A stretch of 64,000 nucleotides of DNA, taken from Ulvibacter litoralis (GTDB lineage: Bacteria > Bacteroidota > Bacteroidia > Flavobacteriales > Flavobacteriaceae). This document shows positions 34,591 to 41,369 of the stretch, piece by piece (the first letter of the stretch is position 1; each line of letters begins with the position of its first letter). Under the pieces are notes generated by a model. The model had not been told where the DNA came from, searched no databases, and worked only from the letters and a program-made list of their open reading frames with translations. A program made the translations under genes and the position numbers. The stretch spans positions 62,001 through 126,000 of the forward strand of contig NZ_FNBA01000005.1 in assembly GCF_900102055.1 (NCBI RefSeq). Reading direction: 5' to 3'.

Positions 34591-36219
34591 CTATACCTGA
34601 ATAACCCCTAAATTAAATGGTTTTTCGATAGGAGCGTGGTTAGCTGCTTCAATTCCCATAGAAATCCACGTTCGGGTATCTAACGGATTAATAACGGCAT
34701 CGGTCCAAATTCTAGAGGCTGCATAATACGGTGATATTTGTTTGTCGTATCTCGCTTTAATGCGATCGTATAATTCTTTTTCAACTTCTGGAGTAATGGT
34801 TTCGCCTTTCTTCTTTAGAGAAGCTGTTTCAATTTGAAGCAATACTTTGGCAGCACTATTTCCACTCATTACCGCTAGTTCGGCACTAGGCCAAGCAACA
34901 ATAAGTCGAGGATCGTAAGCTTTTCCGCACATGGCGTAATTTCCTGCTCCGTAAGAGTTTCCTATTACAATTGTGAATTTTGGAACCACACTGTTACTCA
35001 CAGCGTTTACCATTTTGGCACCGTCTTTTATAATTCCTCCGTGTTCACTTTTACTTCCTACCATAAAGCCAGTCACATCCTGTAAAAAGACCAAAGGGAT
35101 TTTTTTCTGATTGCAATTGGCAATAAAACGAGTGGCTTTGTCGGCACTATCGCTATAAATTACACCGCCAAATTGCATTTCTCCTTGTTTGGTTTTTACC
35201 AATTTACGTTGGTTGGCAACAATACCAACTGCCCAGCCATCAATGCGCGCATATCCAGTAAGGATTGTTTGTCCGTAGCCTTTTTTATACTCTTCAAATT
35301 CACTTTCATCTACTATACGCTTAATAATTTCGCGCATATCGTATTGTTCAGCTCTCGATTTAGGCAGAATTCCGAAAATGTCATCTGGTTTTAAGGTAGG
35401 CTTCTTAGGTGCTTCTCTATTAAAACCCGCTTTGTCATAATCACCAATTTTAGATACAATATTTTTAATGGTATCTAAAGCGTCTTTATCGTCTTTGGCT
35501 TTGTAATCGGTTACGCCACTTATTTCACAATGTGTGGTAGCGCCTCCTAAAGTTTCATTGTCGATGGTTTCACCAATAGCAGCTTTCACTAAATAACTCC
35601 CTGCTAAAAAGATACTTCCAGTTTTATCTACAATTAACGCTTCATCGCTCATAATAGGTAAATAAGCTCCTCCAGCAACACAACTCCCCATAACAGCGGC
35701 AATTTGAGTAATTCCCATACTGCTCATGATGGCGTTGTTTCTAAAAATTCGCCCGAAGTGTTCCTTATCTGGAAAAATTTCATCTTGCAAGGGTAAATAG
35801 ACCCCCGCGCTATCTACCAAATAAATAATAGGAAGTTTATTTTCAATGGCAATTTCTTGCGCGCGTAAGTTTTTCTTTCCCGTAATTGGAAACCAGGCAC
35901 CTGCTTTTACGGTTGCGTCGTTGGCAACCACGAGGCATTGTTTTCCTTTTACGTATCCCATTTTAATCACCACGCCACCACTAGGGCAACCGCCGTGTTC
36001 GGCATACATATCATCTCCTGCAAAGGCAGCAATTTCGATGCTAGGTTTTTTTTCGTCCAAAAGATACGCAATACGCTCTCTGGCGGTCATCTTACCTTTT
36101 GCATGATGCTTTTCAATACGTTTTTCGCCACCACCAAGCTTTACTTTAGTTAGTTTCTGGCGTAATTCTGAAGCTAATAATTTATTATGATCTTCGTTTT
36201 TGTTGAAGTTGATATCCAC
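34591..36219 (-). CDS. Acyl-CoA carboxylase carboxyltransferase (beta) subunit
   Basis: Transfers CO2 from carboxybiotin to an acyl-CoA. 542 residues with the two crotonase-fold carboxyltransferase halves: GKMTARERIAYLLD near residue 43, GGAYLPIMSDEA near residue 182, and FLQDVTGFMVGSKSEHGGIIKDGAKM near 380 followed by GNSYGAGNYAMCGKAYDP. Length and sequence best fit the 3-methylcrotonyl-CoA carboxylase beta group, which would place it in leucine breakdown, but propionyl-CoA or geranyl-CoA carboxylases are alternatives. No biotin carboxylase or biotin carrier gene is adjacent. The start is GTG at 36219, giving the expected MDINFNKNEDHNKLL beginning. Confidence 0.92.
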   Translation of the reverse strand: MDINFNKNEDHNKLLASELRQKLTKVKLGGGEKRIEKHHAKGKMTARERIAYLLDEKKPSIEIAAFAGDDMYAEHGGCPSGGVVIKMGYVKGKQCLVVANDATVKAGAWFPITGKKNLRAQEIAIENKLPIIYLVDSAGVYLPLQDEIFPDKEHFGRIFRNNAIMSSMGITQIAAVMGSCVAGGAYLPIMSDEALIVDKTGSIFLAGSYLVKAAIGETIDNETLGGATTHCEISGVTDYKAKDDKDALDTIKNIVSKIGDYDKAGFNREAPKKPTLKPDDIFGILPKSRAEQYDMREIIKRIVDESEFEEYKKGYGQTILTGYARIDGWAVGIVANQRKLVKTKQGEMQFGGVIYSDSADKATRFIANCNQKKIPLVFLQDVTGFMVGSKSEHGGIIKDGAKMVNAVSNSVVPKFTIVIGNSYGAGNYAMCGKAYDPRLIVAWPSAELAVMSGNSAAKVLLQIETASLKKKGETITPEVEKELYDRIKARYDKQISPYYAASRIWTDAVINPLDTRTWISMGIEAANHAPIEKPFNLGVIQV

Positions 36220-36291
36220 GGGTTTCCTATTTCCGGCTAAAATACAAAATATCGAAACATTTATAATAAGAAGCCGTCGCTTTTCAATTAT

Positions 36292-36318
36292 TTACCTTGG
36301 AAATAGTTTCCTAGGTAA
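36292..36318. promoter_or_regulatory. Palindromic operator candidate upstream of the MarR operon
   Basis: TTACCTTGGAAA at 36292-36303 and TTTCCTAGGTAA at 36307-36318 are inverted copies matching at 11 of 12 positions with a three-base centre. The right arm reaches the expected -33 region of the promoter whose -7 box is at 36335. The position fits repression by the MarR-family protein of the operon (37272). Confidence 0.6.
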
Positions 36319-36334
36319 TTAAATAAATAATTAA

Positions 36335-36342
36335 TACATTTG
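36335..36342 (+). promoter_or_regulatory. -7 box of the DoxX/FMN reductase/MarR operon
   Basis: TACATTTG is a perfect TAnnTTTG match 23 bases before the ATG at 36366. The -33 region overlaps the palindrome at 36292-36318. Confidence 0.6.
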
Positions 36343-36365
36343 TCAAAACTTTAAAAACAAAAAGA

Positions 36366-36719
36366 ATGAAAACAAATAAAATTATTTTTTATGTAGCTAC
36401 TGGATTGTTAACCGTCTTAATGCTGTACTCGGTAAGTATGTACCTTTTTAGTCATGACATGGTTGTCCAGATGTTTGAAACCTTCGGATATCCAGGATAT
36501 ATCGTGTATCCGTATGCAATTGCAAAATTATTAGGATTGGTGGCTTTATGGGTACCGACCTTTAAAGTGTTGAAAGAATGGGCGTATGCAGGTTTTTTCT
36601 TCGCCTTCATTTTGGCCTTTTTTGCACACGTTATGATAGGCGATGGTGAACAAATGGGAGCTTTAATTGCATTAATTTTATTACTAGTTTCTTACTTTTA
36701 TTCAAAAAAAATAAAATAA
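36366..36719 (+). CDS. DoxX-like membrane protein
   Basis: 117 residues with four membrane helices (IIFYVATGLLTVLMLYSVSMYLF; IVYPYAIAKLLGLVALWVP; WAYAGFFFAFILAFFAHVMIG; ALIALILLLVSYFYS). The SMYLF...FGYPGYIVYPYAIAKLLG stretch is typical of the DoxX-like family. Its reaction is unknown; relatives sit with redox stress genes. It is the first gene of a tight operon: three bases separate it from the FMN reductase gene, which is again three bases from the MarR gene. It is expected to be controlled by the palindrome upstream. Confidence 0.88.
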   Translation: MKTNKIIFYVATGLLTVLMLYSVSMYLFSHDMVVQMFETFGYPGYIVYPYAIAKLLGLVALWVPTFKVLKEWAYAGFFFAFILAFFAHVMIGDGEQMGALIALILLLVSYFYSKKIK

Positions 36720-36722
36720 TCC

Positions 36723-37268
36723 ATGAAAAATATAATAGCACTTGCAGGAAGTAATAGCAAACAATCTATCAATAAAGAACTAGCACATTATGTAGCCAAT
36801 CAGTTAGAAGAAGTGGCAGTTACTACGATAGATTTAAACGATTTTGAGATGCCCCTTTTTGGGATCGACTTAGAAACAGAGAAAGGAATTCCCGAAAACG
36901 CAACAAAGTTGTTAGAGATATTACAAGGAGCGGATGGACTTGTACTATCATTAGCCGAACACAATGGCGCGTATTCGGCTGTGTTTAAAAATAGTTTCGA
37001 TTGGATGTCGCGAATTGATGGTAAAGTATTTGGAGGAGTGCCTATGTTGTTATTGGCAACGTCCCCAGGTGCACGTGGTGGCGCTTCGGTATTGGAAATT
37101 GCCAAAGCACGATTTCCTTACAATGGAGGTAATGTGGTAGCAGATTTCTCTTTGCCAAGTTTTAGTCAGAATTTTTCTTCGGAAGGGATTACAGATATGG
37201 AACTTCGTAAAGATTTAGACGTCGCTATAGATACTTTTAAAAATGCTGTAGAAACGTTTGAAAAATAA
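36723..37268 (+). CDS. NADPH-dependent FMN reductase family protein
   Basis: 181 residues with a flavodoxin-like fold. The phosphate-binding loop is GSNSKQSINKEL (residues about 9-20), and LAEHNGAYSAVFKNSFDWMSR (near residue 79) and LLATSPGARGGASVLE near 109 are the family's flavin-contacting segments. Such enzymes reduce FMN, quinones, azo compounds or chromate with NAD(P)H. Placed between the DoxX-like protein and a MarR regulator, it is most likely a quinone/electrophile defence reductase. The substrate is inferred from context only. Confidence 0.9.
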   Translation: MKNIIALAGSNSKQSINKELAHYVANQLEEVAVTTIDLNDFEMPLFGIDLETEKGIPENATKLLEILQGADGLVLSLAEHNGAYSAVFKNSFDWMSRIDGKVFGGVPMLLLATSPGARGGASVLEIAKARFPYNGGNVVADFSLPSFSQNFSSEGITDMELRKDLDVAIDTFKNAVETFEK

Positions 37269-37271
37269 AAC

Positions 37272-37709
37272 ATGGGCGATATTTCTAAAGACATACAGAT
37301 GCAATTTTCTAACAACAAAATGAAAGCGTTGTTAAATATTATGTACACTGCAAGTTGGATTAGTAGTCGTGAAAATGCATTTTTTAAACCCTTCGGAATC
37401 TCTCCCCAACAATTTAATGTGTTGCGAATTTTAAGAGGCGCCGGAAAACCAATGGCAGTTCAGTCGATTAAGGAACGAATGATAGATCGGAATCCAAATA
37501 CCACGCGGTTAATGGATAAGATGTGTGCAAAAAACCTAATTGAACGAATAGCTTGCGAAAGTGATCGCCGTGTGGTTCATATTGAGATTACTCAAAAAGG
37601 ACTTTCGTTGTTGCAAAAAATTGACGACAATAAGCCCTTAGACTGGTTGAAAAACTTGTCGGATAAAGAAGCAGCACTTTTAAGTGATTTGCTTGATAAA
37701 ATACGATAA
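37272..37709 (+). CDS. MarR family transcriptional regulator
   Basis: 145 residues with the MarR winged helix: FGISPQQFNVLRILRGAGKPMAVQSIKERM (about residues 38-67), recognition helix NPNTTRLMDKM near 72, and the wing ERIACESDRRVVHIEITQKG. The DxR signature of the wing is present (ESDRR). It lies third in the DoxX/FMN-reductase operon and probably represses its own operon through the 27-base palindrome at 36292; the inducer is likely a quinone or oxidant, as for related regulators. There is no redox Cys pair near the N-terminus, so the sensing mode is uncertain. Confidence 0.9.
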   Translation: MGDISKDIQMQFSNNKMKALLNIMYTASWISSRENAFFKPFGISPQQFNVLRILRGAGKPMAVQSIKERMIDRNPNTTRLMDKMCAKNLIERIACESDRRVVHIEITQKGLSLLQKIDDNKPLDWLKNLSDKEAALLSDLLDKIR

Positions 37710-37733
37710 AATAAATGTAATAAGGGGTTTGAA

Positions 37734-38603
37734 ATGAAAACAAATAGTAGTAAAGAAATAGGGCGAAGTGATTTTGTAAGTATGGGAGGAGTGCGTTTAC
37801 GTCAGCCGTTTCCAACCGAAGCGATTGAAGCAATAGATCCGTTTTTATTGCTACATCATTACGGACCTTATGAAATAAACGAATACAACAATCCGATGGA
37901 TTTAGGGCCACATCCGCATCGTGGTTTCGAACCCATTACATTTTTAATTAGCGGAGAGCAGTTGCATCGCGATTCGTTAGGAAACGAAAGTGTGGTAAAG
38001 GGAGGCGATGTACAATGGACGACTGCCGGTCGAGGTGTAATTCATGCAGAAGCACCGACCAAAGAATTTGTAAAAAAAGGAGGCACGTTGGAAGGCATAC
38101 AATTATGGCTGAATTTACCTTCGGAAAAGAAAATGATTCCGTCCAATTACCAACATGTTGAAAGTGATCATTTTTTGACGGTTACTTCGGAAGACGGGAA
38201 GGTTATCTTAAAAGTGATTGCAGGGGAATTGGAAGGCACCTACGGACGATTTGCTACGCAGACGGCTGTAAATGCCTATATGATTTCGGTGGAAGCAGGG
38301 GGGAAGTACGAGTTGAGAATTCCGGAAAGCCATCAATCCTTGTTGTATTTGTTAGATGGAGAAGTGAAAATCAATGCTTCTGAAGTGTTGAAAAAGAATG
38401 AAAATCAGTTGCTTTGGTTTCATCAAGATGGTGAGGGAATAACCTTTGAAGGGAACGCAAAAAGTACGTTGTTGTTTTTATCGGGCGAGCCTATCAAAGA
38501 AAAAGTAACTTCTTGGGGACCTTATGTAATGAATACACAAACCGAAATAATGGAAGCGTTGCGTGATTATCAGCAAGGTAAAATGGGTTTTCTTCCCGCA
38601 TAG
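37734..38603 (+). CDS. Pirin family protein
   Basis: A bicupin protein of 289 residues. The N-terminal cupin holds the metal site: LGPHPHRGFEPITFLISGEQLHRDS (His residues near 62, 64 and 106 by family) and GRGVIHAE. The C-terminal cupin (about residues 160-270) lacks these ligands, as usual. Some bacterial pirins are quercetin dioxygenases and others modulate metabolic enzymes; in flavobacteria they commonly follow redox-responsive genes. It starts 24 bases after the MarR gene and is probably in the same transcript, ending at the terminator at 38607. Confidence 0.9.
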   Translation: MKTNSSKEIGRSDFVSMGGVRLRQPFPTEAIEAIDPFLLLHHYGPYEINEYNNPMDLGPHPHRGFEPITFLISGEQLHRDSLGNESVVKGGDVQWTTAGRGVIHAEAPTKEFVKKGGTLEGIQLWLNLPSEKKMIPSNYQHVESDHFLTVTSEDGKVILKVIAGELEGTYGRFATQTAVNAYMISVEAGGKYELRIPESHQSLLYLLDGEVKINASEVLKKNENQLLWFHQDGEGITFEGNAKSTLLFLSGEPIKEKVTSWGPYVMNTQTEIMEALRDYQQGKMGFLPA

Positions 38604-38606
38604 TAA

Positions 38607-38633
38607 TAAAGCATCTTTAGGGATGCTTTTTTT
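38607..38633 (+). terminator. Terminator after pirin gene
   Basis: AAAGCATC pairs with GATGCTTT and seven T residues follow. Confidence 0.85.
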
Positions 38634-38721
38634 AGTTAAAAATCACGATATTTGCTTTTGTTCTACGAATGAGAATTTAAAAGAACTTTTACCACTTCTA
38701 ACCTCAAAATTGAAGTGAATA

Positions 38722-38805
38722 ACCGCGTTAGGGATAGAGGCGGCATCCCCCAATACGTATTGGGGATATAGCCGAAAGCCCGGTTCGCCATCGGCGAGAA
38801 CGCCC
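38722..38805 (+). ncRNA. Structured intergenic element of a flavobacterial type
   Basis: GCGTT (38725-38729) can pair with AACGC (38799-38803), enclosing a strong hairpin (ATCCCCCAATAC with GTATTGGGGAT, 38746-38768) and a second stem (GTTCGCC with GGCGAGAAC). The phrases GTTAGGGATAGAGGCGGCATCC and GATATAGCCGAAAGCCCGG are ones I recognise from intergenic regions of many flavobacteria; it may correspond to the Rfam Flavo-1 motif, but I cannot confirm that. G+C is far higher than its surroundings. It ends about 14 bases before the gene at 38819. It could be a cis-acting RNA or a dispersed repeat. Confidence 0.5.
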
Positions 38806-38818
38806 AAAAAAATAAACT

Positions 38819-39001
38819 ATGGGAATGAATAAAAATACAGTACTGGCTTGGGCCACATTTATAATGATATTAGTGGGAGTTGCTTTAATTGCATTAGGCG
38901 CTTTTAGATATGATGATGTTGCAGGATGGGGATTTGCATCTGTTGGAATTGGTTTTTTCGCTATTGCTTGGGTTTTTAATGCGTTGAAAGGACGCGTTTA
39001 G
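38819..39001 (+). CDS. Small two-helix membrane protein
   Basis: 60 residues, nearly all hydrophobic, with two transmembrane helices (NTVLAWATFIMILVGVALIALGAF and GWGFASVGIGFFAIAWVFNAL) and a basic C-terminus. I recall a family of this kind placed just before ettA in flavobacteria (named after CAL67264), but the assignment is from memory. An in-frame ATG two codons later (38825) is an alternative start. It is 25 bases upstream of ettA and just downstream of the structured element. Confidence 0.7.
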   Translation: MGMNKNTVLAWATFIMILVGVALIALGAFRYDDVAGWGFASVGIGFFAIAWVFNALKGRV

Positions 39002-39026
39002 TATTAACACTTAATTTTTTTTATAT

Positions 39027-40718
39027 ATGTCTGATGATAAGAAAGTAATTTTTTCAATGTCTGGGTTAACGAAGACGTTTCCAAACGCTCAAACACCAGT
39101 TCTGAAAAATATTTATTTAAGCTTTTTTTACGGTGCTAAAATTGGAATTTTAGGATTGAATGGTAGTGGTAAATCTACCTTGTTGAAAATTATTGCGGGA
39201 GTTGAAAAAAACTACCAAGGTGATGTGGTATTTGCCCCTGGATATTCTGTAGGGTATTTAGAGCAAGAACCGAAACTAGATGAAGATAAAACGGTGATGG
39301 AAGTTGTGCGTGAAGGTGCTGCTGAAACAGTAGCAATCCTTGACGAATACAATAAGATTAACGATATGTTTGGTTTGGAAGAGGTGTATAGCGATGCAGA
39401 TAAAATGCAAAAGCTTATGGACCGTCAAGCAGTGCTTCAAGACGAAATTGATGCTGCCAATGCTTGGGAGTTGGATACCAAACTTGAAATTGCCATGGAT
39501 GCATTACGCACGCCAGATGGTGATAAAAAAATAGGCGTGCTTTCTGGTGGAGAGCGTCGTCGTGTTGCGTTGTGTAGATTGTTATTGCAAGAACCAGATG
39601 TGTTATTGTTGGATGAGCCTACCAACCACTTGGATGCTGAAAGTGTACATTGGTTAGAGCATCATTTAGCGCAATACAAAGGAACAGTAATCGCTGTAAC
39701 GCACGATAGGTATTTCTTAGATAACGTAGCGGGTTGGATTTTAGAATTGGATCGAGGAGAAGGAATTCCGTGGAAAGGGAATTACTCATCTTGGTTGGAT
39801 CAAAAATCAAAACGTTTGGCGCAGGAGAGTAAAACGGCTTCTAAACGTCAAAAAACGTTGGAGCGTGAGCTAGAATGGGTACGTCAAGGTGCAAAAGGAC
39901 GTCAGACCAAACAAAAAGCACGTTTGAAGAATTACGATAAGTTAATGAGCCAGGATCAAAAGCAACTGGACGAGAAGCTGGAGATTTACATTCCGAACGG
40001 ACCTCGTTTGGGAACTAATGTGATTGAAGCTTCGGGCGTTAGCAAAGCGTATGACGATAAATTATTATACGAAGATTTAAATTTTAACCTTCCACAGGCT
40101 GGAATTGTAGGTGTTATTGGTCCGAACGGGGCTGGTAAAACCACGATTTTCAGAATGATTATGGGTGAAGAAACACCAGACAAAGGAAGCTTTACCATTG
40201 GAGAAACGGCTAAAATCGCGTATGTAGATCAGGCACATTCGAATATAGATCCAGAAAAAACCATTTGGCAAAACTTTAGTGACGAGCAAGACTTGGTAAT
40301 GATGGGTGGCAAACAAGTTAATTCTAGAGCCTATTTAAGTCGTTTTAATTTTAGTGGAAGCGAGCAAAACAAGAAAGTAGCAATGCTTTCTGGGGGTGAG
40401 CGGAATCGCTTGCACTTGGCCATGACACTGAAAGAAGAAGGAAACGTTTTGCTATTGGATGAGCCTACCAATGATTTGGATGTAAATACCTTACGAGCGT
40501 TGGAAGAAGGACTTGAAAACTTTGCAGGTTGTGCTGTAGTAATTAGTCACGACCGTTGGTTTTTAGACCGTATTTGTACGCACATTCTTGCGTTTGAAGG
40601 TGATAGTCAAGTTTATTTCTTCGAAGGTGGTTTTAGTGAATACGAAGAGAATAAAAAACAACGTTTGGGTGGTGATTTAATGCCGAAGCGTATTAAGTAT
40701 AAAAAATTAATTCGATAA
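39027..40718 (+). CDS. ettA: Energy-dependent translational throttle protein EttA (ABC-F)
   Basis: A cytosolic ABC-F ATPase that binds the ribosomal E site and gates entry into elongation according to ATP/ADP ratio. 563 residues with two ATPase domains: Walker A GLNGSGKST near residue 43 and GPNGAGKTT near 370, signatures LSGGERRR near 171 and LSGGERNR near 455, and Walker B LLLDEPTNHLD and LLLDEPTNDLD. The arm insertion in domain 1 and the linker EWVRQGAKGRQTKQKARLKNYD (near residue 275) are EttA-typical. It is followed after five bases by a lipoprotein gene. Confidence 0.96.
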   Translation: MSDDKKVIFSMSGLTKTFPNAQTPVLKNIYLSFFYGAKIGILGLNGSGKSTLLKIIAGVEKNYQGDVVFAPGYSVGYLEQEPKLDEDKTVMEVVREGAAETVAILDEYNKINDMFGLEEVYSDADKMQKLMDRQAVLQDEIDAANAWELDTKLEIAMDALRTPDGDKKIGVLSGGERRRVALCRLLLQEPDVLLLDEPTNHLDAESVHWLEHHLAQYKGTVIAVTHDRYFLDNVAGWILELDRGEGIPWKGNYSSWLDQKSKRLAQESKTASKRQKTLERELEWVRQGAKGRQTKQKARLKNYDKLMSQDQKQLDEKLEIYIPNGPRLGTNVIEASGVSKAYDDKLLYEDLNFNLPQAGIVGVIGPNGAGKTTIFRMIMGEETPDKGSFTIGETAKIAYVDQAHSNIDPEKTIWQNFSDEQDLVMMGGKQVNSRAYLSRFNFSGSEQNKKVAMLSGGERNRLHLAMTLKEEGNVLLLDEPTNDLDVNTLRALEEGLENFAGCAVVISHDRWFLDRICTHILAFEGDSQVYFFEGGFSEYEENKKQRLGGDLMPKRIKYKKLIR

Positions 40719-40723
40719 TAACG

Positions 40724-41191
40724 ATGCTTAAAAAAATTGTGTTCTTGATGTGTGTTGTTGTACTTGCTTCTTGTGGAGCAAAGAAAAAAGCTACCGATAC
40801 GGGAGTAGAAACGACTAGTAAAGTTTCTAAAACAACTAAAAAGGTTACGTTGGGAAAAGAAACGGTAGGGTATAAAAGTCTTGGAAATGGAGTGGCTTCT
40901 ATTGCGATTCAGTTTTATGACAACAATACCTTTAAGTTTGAGTTTGTAAGTATTCCACAACCTGAAAGTGGTGACAAGCCTGTACAGATTTCAGAAAAGG
41001 GATTTTATACGTCAGCAGGATCTTGGAAAACAATTACGTTTCAGAATCCTTCTTTTTCTGTGGCTTCTTTATTTGATAGTAATTACAGTACAGGAGACGA
41101 TTTTAAAGTAGTCGACACCCAATCTGTAGCAATTAATACTGCCAAAAAAGTTATTTCAATTTGGGGTGTTTCATGTGAAAAAAGACAGTAG
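40724..41191 (+). CDS. Lipoprotein of unknown function
   Basis: 155 residues. The signal sequence ends in a lipobox (VVVLASC, Cys near residue 17), followed by a Lys/Thr-rich linker and a beta-rich domain (IAIQFYDNNTFKFEFVSIP; EKGFYTSAGSWKTITF). I recognise no family beyond a general flavobacterial lipoprotein. It starts five bases after ettA, so it is probably in the same transcript. Confidence 0.75.
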   Translation: MLKKIVFLMCVVVLASCGAKKKATDTGVETTSKVSKTTKKVTLGKETVGYKSLGNGVASIAIQFYDNNTFKFEFVSIPQPESGDKPVQISEKGFYTSAGSWKTITFQNPSFSVASLFDSNYSTGDDFKVVDTQSVAINTAKKVISIWGVSCEKRQ

Positions 41192-41239
41192 TTTTTATAG
41201 TATATAAAAGTGTTTAAAAAGTAATACTTACTTGGTTTT

Positions 41240-41265
41240 GTAGGGTTGAGCGCCGTCGAATCCTA
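41240..41265. repeat. Degraded GAGCGC-type palindromic element
   Basis: GTAGG and CCTAC flank TTGAGCGCCGTCGAA, a relative of the element at 18631. It lies between convergent genes. Confidence 0.45.
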
Positions 41266-41312
41266 CTTAAGAGTTAGAGACTTAAAATTTCCGATTTCAA
41301 TCAACTTGATAT

Positions 41313-41349
41313 AAAAAAAGCGCCATAGCATTCTTGTTATGGCGTTTTT
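41313..41349. terminator. Terminator between lipoprotein and beta-propeller protein genes
   Basis: CGCCATA pairs with TATGGCG, with an A tract before and T tract after, between convergent genes. Confidence 0.8.
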
Positions 41350-41369
41350 CTATTTTTTCTGAACTGTTT

